DNA of 64,000 nt, taken from Porticoccaceae bacterium LTM1. Lineage in GTDB: Bacteria; Pseudomonadota; Gammaproteobacteria; Pseudomonadales; Porticoccaceae. Below are positions 1 to 8,873 of this stretch, piece by piece. A program made the translations under genes and the position numbers. Under the pieces are notes generated by a model. That model saw only the letters and a list, made by a program, of their open reading frames with translations. It made no database searches and had not been told where the DNA came from. Position 1 is the first letter of the stretch. Each line of letters begins with the position of its first letter. The DNA is taken from the NCBI GenBank assembly GCA_030252795.1, contig CP127080.1:1996501-2060500 (forward strand). The letters run 5' to 3'.

Positions 1-676
1 GCTCCGGAAAGCTATCGGCCTTTCGAACAGCCTGCTCTACCGAACGGTCAAAGGCATCATTACCACTGGATTTAATAATCCGCACACTAACTACTCGACC
101 GGTAGGTACCAACTGTATTTCCACCGTCGCTTCCATATCGCGACGGGCACTGGGCGGCCTGCTCCAGTTATTCTGAATTTTCTGCTGAATGACATTCTGG
201 TAGCTATTAGCTATTTGCTCGTCATTTTCGGCGATTAAAAATTCCTGCTCATCATCCAGCGCACTGAGCAACTCTTCCTTACGCTGTTTTTCTAATTCCT
301 GCTGCTTTTTTTCTTCGGCAATACGCTTTTTCTCGGCCTCTTCGCGTTCGCGTTTAATCTTGGCCTGACGCTTTTTTTCAGCTTCCGCTTTGCGGCGTTT
401 TTCAGCTTGTGCTTTCTTTTTAGCTTCAGCGGCTTTTCGTTCTGCTTCTTTTTGTTGCTGTATTTTCTTTTGGTTGTCCGGCTGCTTTTTCGGCTTGGCT
501 TTAGGCTCTTCTTTTGCCTTTAACTCAACCAGTTTGGCGTCAATATACTTGGGGGTAACCGCTTTGCGATGCTCACGCTCTGGAGTCCAGTTCGCGGTAA
601 CCACAAACACCAGCCCCGCATGCAACACCAAGGTGCATAACGTAGCTGCTGAATAGCTTCCCGCTTTACCTAACAT
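1..676 (-). CDS. tolA: TolA, Tol-Pal envelope protein (3' end beyond window)
   Basis: TolA bridges the inner-membrane TolQR motor to TolB/Pal at the outer membrane during cell constriction. Translation from the ATG at 676 gives an N-terminal membrane anchor (about residues 8-28), then a long Lys/Ala/Glu-rich helical domain (about 55-150), then the start of the C-terminal globular domain containing NNWSRPPSARRDMEATVEI and a SSGNDAFDRSVEQAVRKA stretch, as in TolA domain III. About 225 residues are visible and no stop codon occurs before the window edge, so the gene is cut by the window and not broken. It is the last visible gene of ybgC-tolQ-tolR-tolA, 33 bp after tolR; tolB and pal are expected outside. 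Confidence 0.92.
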   Translation of the reverse strand, partial: MLGKAGSYSAATLCTLVLHAGLVFVVTANWTPEREHRKAVTPKYIDAKLVELKAKEEPKAKPKKQPDNQKKIQQQKEAERKAAEAKKKAQAEKRRKAEAEKKRQAKIKREREEAEKKRIAEEKKQQELEKQRKEELLSALDDEQEFLIAENDEQIANSYQNVIQQKIQNNWSRPPSARRDMEATVEIQLVPTGRVVSVRIIKSSGNDAFDRSVEQAVRKADSFPE

Positions 677-709
677 AGCTCTCGCCCAACTTCTGAACTG
701 ACGTCTAAC

Positions 710-1144
710 TTAACGATTTTTTGGTGGCTCGGTAACCAGGCCGACACTGGGAGCACCTGCGCCCTGCAATTCACTCATCAAGTGGACCACCACGCCGTAC
801 TCAACCTTGGTATCGCCCCATACCAGAACCGGGGTTTTCGGTTGCTGGCGCAAAATCTTACTCACCCGATCCTTGATAACAGCCAGCTCTTCTTTCTTCT
901 GACCGTCGTTACCCAGTTCAAACCAGTAGCTGCCATCCGCCTTTACCGATACGATCAGGGGATCCTGCTCCTGATCTTCCAGCGGTACGGAATTGGCTTC
1001 CGGAAGCTCAACTTTTACGCCCTGCATCAACAGCGGTGCAGTCACCATAAACACAATCAACAGCACCAGCATCACGTCGATCAACGGCACAACGTTGATC
1101 TCGGACGTCAGCTTCTTTTTTGGCTTTTTCATGTGAATCGCCAT
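710..1144 (-). CDS. tolR: TolR, proton-channel component of the Tol-Pal system
   Basis: An ExbD/TolR family protein of 144 residues, the usual length. A short basic cytoplasmic N-terminus (KKPKKKLTSEINVVPLID) leads into one transmembrane helix at about residues 18-40. Asp23 in VVPLIDVML matches the conserved proton-carrying aspartate of the family. The rest is the periplasmic domain. TolR works with the TolQ pentamer to use proton-motive force to energise TolA. It lies 12 bp downstream of tolQ and 33 bp upstream of tolA, so the three are almost certainly one transcript. Confidence 0.95.
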   Translation of the reverse strand: MAIHMKKPKKKLTSEINVVPLIDVMLVLLIVFMVTAPLLMQGVKVELPEANSVPLEDQEQDPLIVSVKADGSYWFELGNDGQKKEELAVIKDRVSKILRQQPKTPVLVWGDTKVEYGVVVHLMSELQGAGAPSVGLVTEPPKNR

Positions 1145-1156
1145 AGGTCTGCCCTA

Positions 1157-1846
1157 TCAGGATTTGCTGTGAACGCGACGGTGCAAAATGCTGGAAAACT
1201 CTTCTGCAAAAGTCTGGTAACTGCTGAACAGGTTTTCCGATTGTGCCGAGTAACGGTTGAAAGCCAATACTGCCGGGATAGCAGCAAACAGCCCCATTGC
1301 CGTAGCGATCAGTGCCTCGGAAATACCTGGTGCTACCACCGCCAGTGTGGCTTGCTGTACATTTGCCAGACCGCGGAACGACTGCATGATGCCCCACACG
1401 GTACCAAACAGGCCGATATACGGGCTGGTTGAGGCAACGCTGGCCAGAAATGGCAGGCTGGTGTTGAGCTTTTCCTCTTCACGAGAGAGTGCAACACGCA
1501 TGGCACGTTCGGTGCCTTCCATTACCGCTTCCGGATCTGTACTGCCGCGCTGGGCCAGGCGATTAAACTCCCTGAATCCGGCGCGAAATACAGACTCCGA
1601 GCCGCTCATCATTTCGTTATTCTGGGCTTTTTCGTTACTTTCACGAAACAGCTCATTGAGATCCACACCGGACCAGAATGTCTGCTCAAACTTTCTGAAC
1701 AGGCCATGAGCCTGACGTAAGTAGAGTCCGCGCTGGACGATCATCATCCAGGAAAATACCGATGCCAGAAACAGCAGCACCATCACTACCTGCACTAAGA
1801 ATGATGCGTTACTTATCAGTTCCCAAAGCGAAAGTTGCTCTGCCAC
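1157..1846 (-). CDS. tolQ: TolQ, MotA/ExbB-family inner-membrane motor protein
   Basis: The 229-residue product has the TolQ/ExbB/MotA layout: one N-terminal membrane helix (about 15-38), a large cytoplasmic loop, and two helices near 135-160 and 168-192. The conserved region TSPYIGLFGTVWGIMQSF is typical of TolQ and ExbB, and LFAAIPAVLAFNRY follows in the third helix. It forms the proton channel with TolR. It sits between ybgC, with a 25-bp gap, and tolR, as in most gammaproteobacterial tol operons. Confidence 0.95.
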   Translation of the reverse strand: MAEQLSLWELISNASFLVQVVMVLLFLASVFSWMMIVQRGLYLRQAHGLFRKFEQTFWSGVDLNELFRESNEKAQNNEMMSGSESVFRAGFREFNRLAQRGSTDPEAVMEGTERAMRVALSREEEKLNTSLPFLASVASTSPYIGLFGTVWGIMQSFRGLANVQQATLAVVAPGISEALIATAMGLFAAIPAVLAFNRYSAQSENLFSSYQTFAEEFSSILHRRVHSKS

Positions 1847-1871
1847 AGTGGCTCCTCTTGAATCCGTTTGA

Positions 1872-2273
1872 TTATATTGGTTGTAAAAGCTGGCGCATGT
1901 CAGCGGGCAATGCTGAGGGTTTCATGGTATCGCGGGTGACATTGGCCACCTTTACCAATCCTTCACACAACAGTTCACCATTACGCCTGATCTGTTGCGC
2001 CACTTCAAAATAGGTTCTGCCAACTTTGTGAATGTCAGCAGTGACGTCCAGCTGGTCATCCAATTGTGCCGGTTTGCGATAATTCACTTCTACCGAATGC
2101 ACCACAAACATCAGGTTATCCGCCCAAAAAGCCGGCTTGTCATATCCATAGCTACGCAGCATTTCTGTGCGCGCCCGCTCCATAAACTTGAGGTAATTGA
2201 CGTAATAGACAATGCCACCGGCATCGGTGTCCTCAATGTAGACCCGCAGTGGCAGGCTAAATTCCTTTGCCAT
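1872..2273 (-). CDS. ybgC: YbgC, hotdog-fold acyl-CoA thioesterase
   Basis: This 133-residue protein is a small 4HBT/hotdog thioesterase that hydrolyses short or medium acyl-CoA and is encoded first in tol-pal operons. The motif YIEDTDAGGIVYYVNYLKF near residue 12 contains the catalytic aspartate and the following Gly/Tyr pattern of the YbgC group. The start ATG lies 3 bp after the ruvB stop, so it is probably translationally coupled to the ruv genes. Its link to Tol-Pal is known mostly from co-conservation, and the physiological substrate is uncertain. Confidence 0.93.
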   Translation of the reverse strand: MAKEFSLPLRVYIEDTDAGGIVYYVNYLKFMERARTEMLRSYGYDKPAFWADNLMFVVHSVEVNYRKPAQLDDQLDVTADIHKVGRTYFEVAQQIRRNGELLCEGLVKVANVTRDTMKPSALPADMRQLLQPI

Positions 2274-2276
2274 GAC

Positions 2277-3341
2277 TCAGTCCATCAACCCCAATTGCGG
2301 ATCCTGGGCACGGGCTATCGAGTCCGGCTCCTGCAGGCCAAAATGTTGGTATGCCAGCCGGGTAACCATTCGGCCACGCGGTGTACGCATCAGATAACCC
2401 TGCTGAATCAGGTAAGGCTCCAGCACATCTTCAATGGTTCCGCGCTCTTCACTGATCGCAGCGGCAAGGCTGTCTACGCCCACCGGACCACCATCAAACT
2501 TTTCAATCATCGTGAGCAGCAGGCGGCGATCCATATGATCAAAGCCGGACTGATCCACGTTGAGCATATTGAGTGCACTATCAGCAATTTCTGCGGTGAC
2601 TACCCCGTTGTTTTTCACATCAGCATAGTCGCGAACACGACGCAATAAGCGGTTGGCAATACGAGGAGTACCTCGAGCCCGACGGGCAATTTCCAGAGCA
2701 CCAGAGCTTTCCATCTGCATGCCTAGGATACCGGCTGATCGCTGCACGATGGTTGACAGATCCTCAACGGAGTAAAACTCCAGGCGCTGGACAATACCGA
2801 ATCGATCGCGAAGAGGCGAAGTTAACAGACCAGCGCGAGTGGTTGCTCCTACCAAGGTAAAAGGAGGCAGATCCAGTTTGATGGAGCGAGCCGCCGGCCC
2901 TTCCCCGATAATGATATCGAGTTGGTAGTCCTCCATAGCCGGATAGAGAACCTCTTCCACCACCGGACTCAGGCGATGGATTTCATCAATAAACAGCACA
3001 TCACCCGGTTCCAGATTGGTCATCAACGCTGCCAGGTCACCGGCTTTTTCCAGCACCGGACCAGACGTGGTTTTCAAGTCCACCTTCATCTCGTTGGCGA
3101 TGATATTAGCCAGGGTGGTTTTACCAAGCCCGGGTGGGCCAAATACCAGTGTATGATCGAGAGGCTCAGAACGTTTTTTGGCGGCCCCGATAAAGATTTC
3201 CATCTGCTCACGCACAGCGGGCTGGCCGACATAGTCGGCCAGATTGACCGGGCGGATGGCTCGGTCAATTCGCTCTTCGCTGGGTGTCAGCTCCGCCGAT
3301 ACCAATCTATCGGGAGCCACCAGATGGTCTTTTTCAATCAT
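2277..3341 (-). CDS. ruvB: RuvB, Holliday junction branch-migration ATPase
   Basis: RuvB is the AAA+ hexameric motor that drives branch migration of RuvA-bound Holliday junctions. The 354-residue protein has the Walker [10 protein letters not shown] at about residue 69, Walker B LFIDEIHR at about 116, sensor region [10 protein letters not shown] and arginine-finger region SPLRDRFG. It ends with the winged-helix DNA-binding domain, which contains GRMVTRLAY. Length and motifs are standard. It follows ruvA by 51 bp and is followed by ybgC after 3 bp. Confidence 0.97.
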   Translation of the reverse strand: MIEKDHLVAPDRLVSAELTPSEERIDRAIRPVNLADYVGQPAVREQMEIFIGAAKKRSEPLDHTLVFGPPGLGKTTLANIIANEMKVDLKTTSGPVLEKAGDLAALMTNLEPGDVLFIDEIHRLSPVVEEVLYPAMEDYQLDIIIGEGPAARSIKLDLPPFTLVGATTRAGLLTSPLRDRFGIVQRLEFYSVEDLSTIVQRSAGILGMQMESSGALEIARRARGTPRIANRLLRRVRDYADVKNNGVVTAEIADSALNMLNVDQSGFDHMDRRLLLTMIEKFDGGPVGVDSLAAAISEERGTIEDVLEPYLIQQGYLMRTPRGRMVTRLAYQHFGLQEPDSIARAQDPQLGLMD

Positions 3342-3392
3342 TGTTATTTATCGTCTTATATTGGCTGCAACAGCCTCAATCAAATAAGCGCG

Positions 3393-3998
3393 CTACTTTA
3401 CCAAACTTTTCAGGGCCAAACGGATAAGCGTCTCACAACCGGGCTGGTCATCGGGCACATACACCGCCTTGACCATTTTTGCCGCATCCTGGGGTTTGTA
3501 GCCCAATGCCACCAGGGCACTTTCCGCCTCTTCCGTCACGCTGGGTGTCATATGTGCCGTTGCAATAGCGCCACCGGAACCACCTTCGACACCCCAGGCT
3601 CTGAGACGATCACGCATCTCAATAATCAGGCGTTCTGCTGTTTTCTTGCCTACACCCGGTAATTTCACCAAAGAACTGACATCATCCAGCTGCACACAGC
3701 GAACAAACTCGTCAGCATTCATACCGGACAGAATCGCCAGAGCCATTTTGGGGCCAACGCCATTAACCTTAATCAGCGTACGAAACAGCTCGCGCTCACG
3801 AGTATCCGCAAAGCCATATAAAAGCTGTGCATCTTCACGCACCACAAAATGGGTAAAAAGTGTGACTGTCTCACCGACAGCAGGAAGCTGAAAAAACGTG
3901 GTTAACGAAGCCTGCACCTCGTAACCAACCCCCTGCACATCCACCAGCAGGTCTGGTGGCTGCTTTTCCAATAAAATCCCCTGGAGACGTCCGATCAC
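3393..3998 (-). CDS. ruvA: RuvA, Holliday junction-binding protein
   Basis: The 201-residue product starts at a GTG (3998) and reads [12 protein letters not shown], the usual RuvA opening. Domain I is the OB fold. Domain II has two helix-hairpin-helix motifs, [18 protein letters not shown] (about 75-92) and [16 protein letters not shown] (about 110-125), which contact the junction backbone. Domain III at the C-terminus ([17 protein letters not shown]) binds RuvB. In most relatives ruvC directly precedes ruvA; here a 539-bp repeat-filled gap separates them. Confidence 0.96.
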   Translation of the reverse strand: MIGRLQGILLEKQPPDLLVDVQGVGYEVQASLTTFFQLPAVGETVTLFTHFVVREDAQLLYGFADTRERELFRTLIKVNGVGPKMALAILSGMNADEFVRCVQLDDVSSLVKLPGVGKKTAERLIIEMRDRLRAWGVEGGSGGAIATAHMTPSVTEEAESALVALGYKPQDAAKMVKAVYVPDDQPGCETLIRLALKSLVK

Positions 3999-4178
3999 TT
4001 ATTTCGCCTTATTTTTATAGCTGGTGCGTAGTCTGAGGGATTTGCCGGGGAAATAAAATGGAAAAGTGGTGGAGATATTTGAAATATTGGTGGCTGGAGC
4101 TGCTGCTGGCGGTGTTTGGAGAGCTTTTTAACAACTTATTTGCATCTTTAAAGCCTGGCAGCCGAACACCCAAAGCAG

Positions 4179-4252
4179 CTCAAGCCACAGCCTGACAGGT
4201 CGCGACGATTTGTGGGTATTATGAGGAGTGGCCAGTCAGGTTGTGGATTGAG
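4179..4252 (+). repeat. Core-conserved hairpin repeat (family A), copy 1
   Basis: The left arm starts CTCAAGCCACAGCCTGA and the right arm is the imperfect complement ending GGTTGTGGATTGAG, with about 18 of 21 positions paired. The loop contains the family core GATTTGTGGGTAT, then ATGAGGA, then TGGCC. The core is shared with five other copies in the window, but the arms are shared only with the neighbouring copy at 4393. Confidence 0.8.
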
Positions 4253-4392
4253 CGGGTCCAAAAGATGCAGACAAAACCGAGATCCTTCGCTGCTCTCAGG
4301 ATGACAAAGGGATTAGTTAGTGGTGCGCACGGCGCACCCTACATGATCAATCTGTTGGAATGCCACCACCCAGACTAAATGTCCCAAAGTAG

Positions 4393-4466
4393 CTCAATCC
4401 ACAGCCTGATAGGTTACGACGATTTGTGGGTATCATGAGGAGTGGCCTGTCAGGCTGTGGATTGAG
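4393..4466 (+). repeat. Core-conserved hairpin repeat (family A), copy 2
   Basis: The arms CTCAATCCACAGCCTGATAG and the complement ending GGCTGTGGATTGAG pair at about 20 of 21 positions. The loop has the same GATTTGTGGGTAT/ATGAGGA core as copy 1, which lies 214 bp away. The arms are more perfect here than in copy 1. Confidence 0.82.
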
Positions 4467-4537
4467 CGGGTTCAACGCTTACATTCAGGAAAAAACACAG
4501 GGATTCTTCGCTACGCTCAGGATGACACCGATGATAG

Positions 4538-5059
4538 CTACTTCATCCTGCCGCGTGCATATCGATTGATCCCGGCCAGATTGGCCTGGGTCCGGCTACT
4601 GTGGGCATGACAAAGCGCAACAGCCAAAGCATCTGCCGCATCCTCCTTGGGGCGTGCCGCCAGCTTCAACAGGTATTTGACCATCTCTCCCACCTGATCC
4701 TTGGTGGCGGCTCCGGTTCCCACAACCGACTGCTTAACCGTACGCGCAGAATACTCCCCAACTGACAGGCCAGCGTTCATACCGGCAACAATCGCCGCTC
4801 CCCTCGCCTGTCCGAGCTTGAGCGCCGCACGAGGGTCTTTCGCAAAAAACACCTCCTCAATCGCCATCAGATCTGGTCGAGCTTCCTCAATGATCTCACT
4901 GACACCCGCATAGATAATTTTTAATCGCTCCGGCAGCGAAGCTTTGTCCGGCAACTTGATAATACCACTGGTCACGTACAGCTCCTTGCCACCCACCACT
5001 TCGATCACACCAAAACCGGTGCGTCGGGAGCCAGGGTCGATACCAAGAATACGTGTCAT
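4538..5059 (-). CDS. ruvC: RuvC, Holliday junction resolvase
   Basis: RuvC is the dimeric endonuclease that cuts Holliday junctions after RuvAB migration. The 173-residue sequence has the first catalytic Asp in ILGIDPGSRRTGFGV (Asp8), the catalytic Glu in AIEEVFFAKDPRAAL (about 67-68), and the C-terminal acidic pair in KEDAADALAVALCH (about 139-143). Length is standard. It would normally be followed immediately by ruvA, but 539 bp of repeats intervene. Confidence 0.96.
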   Translation of the reverse strand: MTRILGIDPGSRRTGFGVIEVVGGKELYVTSGIIKLPDKASLPERLKIIYAGVSEIIEEARPDLMAIEEVFFAKDPRAALKLGQARGAAIVAGMNAGLSVGEYSARTVKQSVVGTGAATKDQVGEMVKYLLKLAARPKEDAADALAVALCHAHSSRTQANLAGINRYARGRMK

Positions 5060-5115
5060 AGATCAGGAAACGTTAGTTGTTATAAGTAGAACAAGAGTAC
5101 CGCAATCTTCCAGAA

Positions 5116-5146
5116 CAAAACAGGCGGCCAATGGCCGCCTGTTTCT
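5116..5146 (-). terminator. Rho-independent terminator, probably bidirectional
   Basis: A perfect inverted repeat ACAGGCGGCCA/TGGCCGCCTGT at 5120-5142 is flanked by T-rich sequence on the minus-strand 3' side (CCTGTTTTGTTC). It lies downstream of the 70-residue gene at 5207 and upstream of ruvC. A second hairpin (GGGCGCCTC..GAGGCGCCC) lies at about 5150-5184. Confidence 0.7.
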
Positions 5147-5206
5147 ACGGGCGCCTCCCAAAATGCACTTTTTCAGAGGCGCCCCAATCTTTAAAGTAAG
5201 AGTAAC

Positions 5207-5419
5207 TTACTCTTCAGTTTCGCCTTCTGCAGACTCTTCAGCCGCTGCTTCTTCAGCAGGAGCTTCCTGGGCAACAGATTGCTTGATCAGCTCTTCAGCC
5301 AGCAGGATCTTGGCTTTTTCTTCGCCGTTGATCCACTTATTGTCAGCGCCTTTTACCGCGTAACGCTCGTTGCGCTTTTGGTAGACAGTGTAGTCTGCTG
5401 CTTTCTTAACAGTTTTCAT
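5207..5419 (-). CDS. Conserved small hypothetical protein, acidic tail
   Basis: This 70-residue protein starts MKTVKKAADYTVYQKRNERY. It has a basic, aromatic N-terminal half (KGADNKWINGEEKAKILL, about 22-40) and a strongly acidic Ala/Glu-rich C-terminal tail (about 50-70). I recognise the N-terminal pattern as a small conserved gammaproteobacterial protein with no assigned function. The ATG follows a good Shine-Dalgarno (AAAGGAAATGAAC before ATG). It appears to be monocistronic, with a terminator at 5116-5146. No catalytic motif is visible. Confidence 0.75.
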   Translation of the reverse strand: MKTVKKAADYTVYQKRNERYAVKGADNKWINGEEKAKILLAEELIKQSVAQEAPAEEAAAEESAEGETEE

Positions 5420-5474
5420 AGTTCATTTCCTTTGGTGAATGTTTCAACACTGGTTTGCTCGGCAAAACCCGAAA

Positions 5475-5617
5475 AGCAGACTGTTGAAATTCGTTTTCGA
5501 GGCAGCTACTGCAAGGCAAAAATGGGCAAAAAGAGGGAATTTATTGTAATAAATGACCGATTTGAGCCCATTTTTAACACCGCAGGAGCAACGCAGATAG
5601 AATTTCAATAGTCTGCT
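5475..5617. repeat. Palindromic repeat (family D), copy 1
   Basis: The outer arms AGCAGACTGTTGAAATTC and GAATTTCAATAGTCTGCT are inverted. Inside them a second pair, GCAAGGCAAAAATGGGC and GCCCATTTTTAACACCGC, forms a longer imperfect stem. A relative with the same inner blocks (GCAAGGCAAAAA, TTTTTAAC.CCGCAG) but different outer arms lies at 61711-61839. The element occupies the gap downstream of yebC and upstream of the 70-residue gene. Confidence 0.65.
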
Positions 5618-5622
5618 AACCC

Positions 5623-6369
5623 TTACTCCATTTCCGCCAGTACAGACTCTGGAATATCCGCATTGGTGTAAACATTCTGAACATCGTCCAGGTCTTCCAG
5701 CATGTCGACCAGACCCATGATTTTCTCTGCACCATCCTTATCCAGCTCAACCATGGTAGAGGCCACCATGGTTAATTCGGCATTTTCAGGAGTGAAACCA
5801 GCAGAAATCATGGCATCTTTTACGCTCAAATAGTCTTCAAACGCAGTGGTAACATCAACAGAGCCGTCTTCATTAACTTCAATGTCTTCAGCACCGGCTT
5901 CCAGCGCTGCTTCCATGATTGCATCTTCATCAACACCAGGTGCAAAGTTGAGCTGGCCAACTTTACTGAACAAGTAGGCTACCGAACCATCAGTACCCAG
6001 ATTTCCACCGCGCTTGCTAAAAGCGTGACGAACTTCGGCAACGGTTCGATTGCGGTTGTCGGTCAGACACTCAACATACACAGCGATACCACCAACACCG
6101 TAACCTTCGTAGGTAGCAGCTTCATAGTTGGCATCATCACCGGTGCCAGCACCACGAGCAATAGCCTTGTCGATGGTGTCTCTTTTCATGTTGGCAGCGA
6201 GCGCCTTATCAACACAGGCTCGCAAACCCGGGTTGTCCTCAGGGTTCGGACCACCTGTTTTGGCAGCTACCACCAGCTCACGGATAATTTTGGTAAAAAC
6301 CTTGCCACGCTTGGCGTCCTGAGCCGCCTTGCGGTGCTTGATATTGGCCCATTTACTATGACCAGCCAT
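5623..6369 (-). CDS. yebC: YebC/TACO1-family regulator
   Basis: The 248-residue protein is a full-length YebC, opening [20 protein letters not shown] with the family's N-terminal signature and ending in the acidic domain [19 protein letters not shown]. YebC proteins were annotated as DNA-binding transcriptional regulators. More recent work on homologues links the family to ribosome-associated translation of polyproline stretches, so either role is possible. The ATG has a strong GGAGG ribosome site. It is read from the aspS side, as in many gammaproteobacteria where fmdB-aspS-yebC-ruvC form one cluster. Confidence 0.95.
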   Translation of the reverse strand: MAGHSKWANIKHRKAAQDAKRGKVFTKIIRELVVAAKTGGPNPEDNPGLRACVDKALAANMKRDTIDKAIARGAGTGDDANYEAATYEGYGVGGIAVYVECLTDNRNRTVAEVRHAFSKRGGNLGTDGSVAYLFSKVGQLNFAPGVDEDAIMEAALEAGAEDIEVNEDGSVDVTTAFEDYLSVKDAMISAGFTPENAELTMVASTMVELDKDGAEKIMGLVDMLEDLDDVQNVYTNADIPESVLAEME

Positions 6370-6388
6370 ATTCCAAACCTCCGGTTTT

Positions 6389-6506
6389 GGTTCTGACGTC
6401 AGATGTCGGACGTCTGACGCTTTTATGTTGTACTTTGCAGGTCGAGATGTAGGCCGACCTGACAGTGCTTGATTTTAGCGTCGGACGTCCGACCTCAGAC
6501 GTCCGA
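6389..6506. repeat. Inverted GTCGGACGTC-type repeat between aspS and yebC
   Basis: Two blocks built from the motif GTCGGACGTC lie at about 6396-6420 (GACGTCAGATGTCGGACGTC) and 6478-6506 (GCGTCGGACGTCCGACCTC). They are partly inverted with respect to each other and flank about 55 bp that itself holds AGGTCG..CCGACCT. The same motif forms a direct heptamer array at 47067-47095. It may act as an intergenic hairpin between two essential genes. Confidence 0.6.
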
Positions 6507-6514
6507 CTCCAGGC

Positions 6515-8290
6515 TTACGCCTCTGTAACCTTCTCGCGAAGACGAATATTCAGCTCACGCAGCTGGGCATTGTCCACAAAACCTGGCGCATCAGTCATAA
6601 CACAAGCAGCTGATTGGGTTTTCGGGAATGCAATCACATCACGAATTGAACTTGCGCCCACCATCAACATGATCAGCCTGTCCAGACCAAAGGCGATACC
6701 ACCGTGAGGAGGACAGCCAAATTTCAGTGCATCCAGCAGGAAGCCGAATTTCTCACGCGCTTCCTCTTCGCCAATGCCAAGAATGCTGAGAACTTCGCTC
6801 TGCATTTCCGGATTGTAAATACGAATGGAGCCACCACCCAACTCGGTACCGTTCAACACCATGTCGTAGGCACGGGACAGAGCAGTTGCCGGATTGGCTT
6901 TCAGTTCTTCCAGAGAGCAGGAAGCCTGAGTAAACGGGTGGTGCAATGGTGTCAATGCGCCATCGTCGAGCTCTTCAAACATAGGGAAGTCAATAACCCA
7001 CAACGGTGCCCATTCGCGATCGTACAGATCGAGATCGGCACCCAGCTGGCAGCGCAACGCACCCATGGCATCGCAAACAACTTTAGCCTTGTCTGCGCCG
7101 AAGAAAATGATGTCGCCATTTTCAGCCTGCAGGCGATCAAGAATCGCCTCGCGGGTTTCCATCGGCAGGAACTTAACAATCGGCGACTGCAAACCGTTTT
7201 CCAGATCGCTGCGATCGTTGACCTTGATCCACGCCAGGCCTTTGGCTCCATAAGTGGCGACAAAATTGCCGTAAGAATCCACTTTTTTGCGAGCCAGCTT
7301 CTCACCACCTTGCGGTACTTTCAGTGCCGCCACTCGTCCTTTCGGATCGTTGGCCGGACCGGAAAACACCTTGAATTCCACATCTTTCACCAGGTCAGCA
7401 ATTTCCACCAACTCCAGTGGAATACGCAAATCCGGTTTATCAGAACCGTATTTGTCCATCGCTTCCGAGAACGGCATGCGCGGGAATTCACCCAGCTCAA
7501 TACCTTTTACATCACGGAATACAGAGCGAATCATATCTTCGCTGAGCTGCATGATGTCGTCTTCATTGACGAATGCAAACTCCATATCAATCTGGGTAAA
7601 TTCAGGCTGACGGTCTGCACGCAGGTCTTCGTCACGGAAACACTTAACGATCTGGTAGTAACGATCGACTCCGGACATCATCAACAGCTGTTTAAACAGC
7701 TGCGGCGATTGCGGCAGAGCAAAGAACTTGTGCTCATGAGTACGGCTCGGCACCAGGTAGTCGCGCGCCCCTTCCGGCGTAGCGCGAGTCAGCATTGGTG
7801 TTTCCACATCCATAAAACCACGCTGCGCCAGATAGTGGCGAACGGCTGTGGTTACATTGGAGCGGAATTGCAGGTTGCCCATCATCTCCGGGCGACGCAG
7901 ATCCAGATAGCGGTACTTGAGGCGAATATCTTCACCAACTTTTTGGTGCTCATCCAGCGGGAATGGAACCGTTTCAGAGCTATTGAGAATGTTCAGGTGA
8001 CTGGCGAAGATCTCAATTTCGCCAGTCTTCATATTGGGATTGACAGCATTGTTGTCCCGAGCGCGCACCTTACCGGTAACCTGGATAACGTATTCACTAC
8101 GCAGGCGTTCCGCATTTGTAAAGTGTTCCCCACAGTCGGGGTCGAATACCACTTGCGCAATACCTTCACGGTCACGCAAGTCGATGAAGATGACTCCACC
8201 GTGGTCACGGCGACGATCAACCCAGCCACAAAGTGTGACTGTTTCATCGATGTTGGATTTGTCTAAGGCGCCACAATAACCAGTGCGCAT
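6515..8290 (-). CDS. aspS: Aspartyl-tRNA synthetase
   Basis: The 591-residue class II synthetase charges tRNA-Asp. The N-terminal OB-fold anticodon domain (about 1-110, MRTGYCG start) is followed by the class II core with motif 2 region [14 protein letters not shown] (about 217-230) and the bacterial GAD insertion domain. Motif 3 is [14 protein letters not shown] (about 525-540). I chose the ATG at 8290, preceded by AGGAATTGATT, over an in-frame TTG two codons upstream. Bacterial AspRS may be discriminating or non-discriminating, which cannot be settled here. Confidence 0.96.
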   Translation of the reverse strand: MRTGYCGALDKSNIDETVTLCGWVDRRRDHGGVIFIDLRDREGIAQVVFDPDCGEHFTNAERLRSEYVIQVTGKVRARDNNAVNPNMKTGEIEIFASHLNILNSSETVPFPLDEHQKVGEDIRLKYRYLDLRRPEMMGNLQFRSNVTTAVRHYLAQRGFMDVETPMLTRATPEGARDYLVPSRTHEHKFFALPQSPQLFKQLLMMSGVDRYYQIVKCFRDEDLRADRQPEFTQIDMEFAFVNEDDIMQLSEDMIRSVFRDVKGIELGEFPRMPFSEAMDKYGSDKPDLRIPLELVEIADLVKDVEFKVFSGPANDPKGRVAALKVPQGGEKLARKKVDSYGNFVATYGAKGLAWIKVNDRSDLENGLQSPIVKFLPMETREAILDRLQAENGDIIFFGADKAKVVCDAMGALRCQLGADLDLYDREWAPLWVIDFPMFEELDDGALTPLHHPFTQASCSLEELKANPATALSRAYDMVLNGTELGGGSIRIYNPEMQSEVLSILGIGEEEAREKFGFLLDALKFGCPPHGGIAFGLDRLIMLMVGASSIRDVIAFPKTQSAACVMTDAPGFVDNAQLRELNIRLREKVTEA

Positions 8291-8343
8291 AATCAATTCC
8301 TATTTAGTTTAAGGGTTTAGGGACAACGTCTGGCGATACGAAG

Positions 8344-8568
8344 CTATGCTTCGCTGCTGTCACCGCCAGCCAGGTTTTTCTTTTTGCCGGTTTTGAAGTC
8401 TGTTTCGTACCAACCACTACCCGTCAAACGAAATCCGGATGCAGAAATCTGCTTTTTGAGGTCAGCCTTTAAACAGGCTGGACAATCAGTTAACACCGCA
8501 TCACTGATTTTTTGCAGCGCTTCCAGTTCGTGACCACAGGAGACACATCGGTATTCGTAGATAGGCAT
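8344..8568 (-). CDS. FmdB-family zinc-ribbon protein
   Basis: The 74-residue protein opens MPIYEYRCVSCGHELEALQK and carries two CxxC-type pairs, CVSC (8-11) and CPAC (about 29-32), which make a single zinc ribbon. It then has the SGFRLTGSGWYETDFK segment typical of FmdB-like proteins. Function is unknown; the name comes from a putative regulator of formamidase and amidase genes. It commonly sits directly upstream of aspS, as it does here with a 53-bp gap, which suggests a housekeeping co-transcript. Confidence 0.88.
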   Translation of the reverse strand: MPIYEYRCVSCGHELEALQKISDAVLTDCPACLKADLKKQISASGFRLTGSGWYETDFKTGKKKNLAGGDSSEA

Positions 8569-8873
8569 GCCAACACCAAATAAATTTCAAATCCACTCGA
8601 CCGGCCAATAACATCAGTCCGGCGAATACAAAAGCGCCGCATTATACCCCAGTGGCCGCCAATGCTGAATACACCGCTCATTTAACGCCTGCCAGATGTA
8701 AAAAACGTAAGAAATAGCGTTTTTCCACTGTTTTTATAGTGTTTTCATGTTGCCTAAGGCAATTAGATGCTATATACATAGCGTCGGTGGCGGTTTAGAC
8801 CCTTGGGGGAGGCCGTTAGCCACACAATAAAGATGTTTACTATCGTCAATAACAACCACAGAAGGAATCCAAG
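8569..8873. other. Divergent promoter region between fmdB-like gene and hupB-like gene
   Basis: This 305-bp region separates the minus-strand fmdB-aspS-yebC unit from the plus-strand HU gene and should hold promoters in both directions. Only the HU-directed promoter can be proposed with some support (8750-8778). An AT-rich hairpin-like stretch AAAAACG..CGTTTTT lies at about 8701-8724. Confidence 0.6.
8750..8778 (+). promoter_or_regulatory. Putative sigma-70 promoter of the HU-like gene
   Basis: A TTGCCT hexamer at 8750-8755 and TATACA at 8773-8778 are separated by 17 bp, which is near the sigma-70 optimum. It would give a leader of roughly 90 nt before the ATG at 8874. The leader ends in a good Shine-Dalgarno (AGAAGGAATCCAAG). 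The prediction rests on spacing and similarity only. Confidence 0.45.

Larger units (their letters stand above)
3999..4537. other. ruvC-ruvA intergenic region filled with hairpin repeats
   Basis: This 539-bp stretch holds no convincing gene. It contains two copies of a ~74-bp hairpin (4179-4252 and 4393-4466). Each is followed by a short palindromic REP of the type GATCCTTCGCT..CTCAGGATGACA (about 4281-4307 and 4500-4527). A small inverted repeat GGTGCGCACGGCGCACC lies at 4321-4337. The repeats split a normally compact ruvCAB operon, so ruvAB may need its own promoter or read-through across strong mRNA hairpins. Confidence 0.8.

Noticed and set aside
4058-4195. Small plus-strand frame of 45 codons, tryptophan-rich N-terminus, in the ruvC-ruvA gap
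   Set aside because: No strong ribosome site, and the 3' end runs into a hairpin repeat. It is more likely a chance frame in repeat DNA.
6704-8266. Long plus-strand frame opposite aspS
   Set aside because: It is the antisense shadow of aspS, with no family similarity and no ribosome site.
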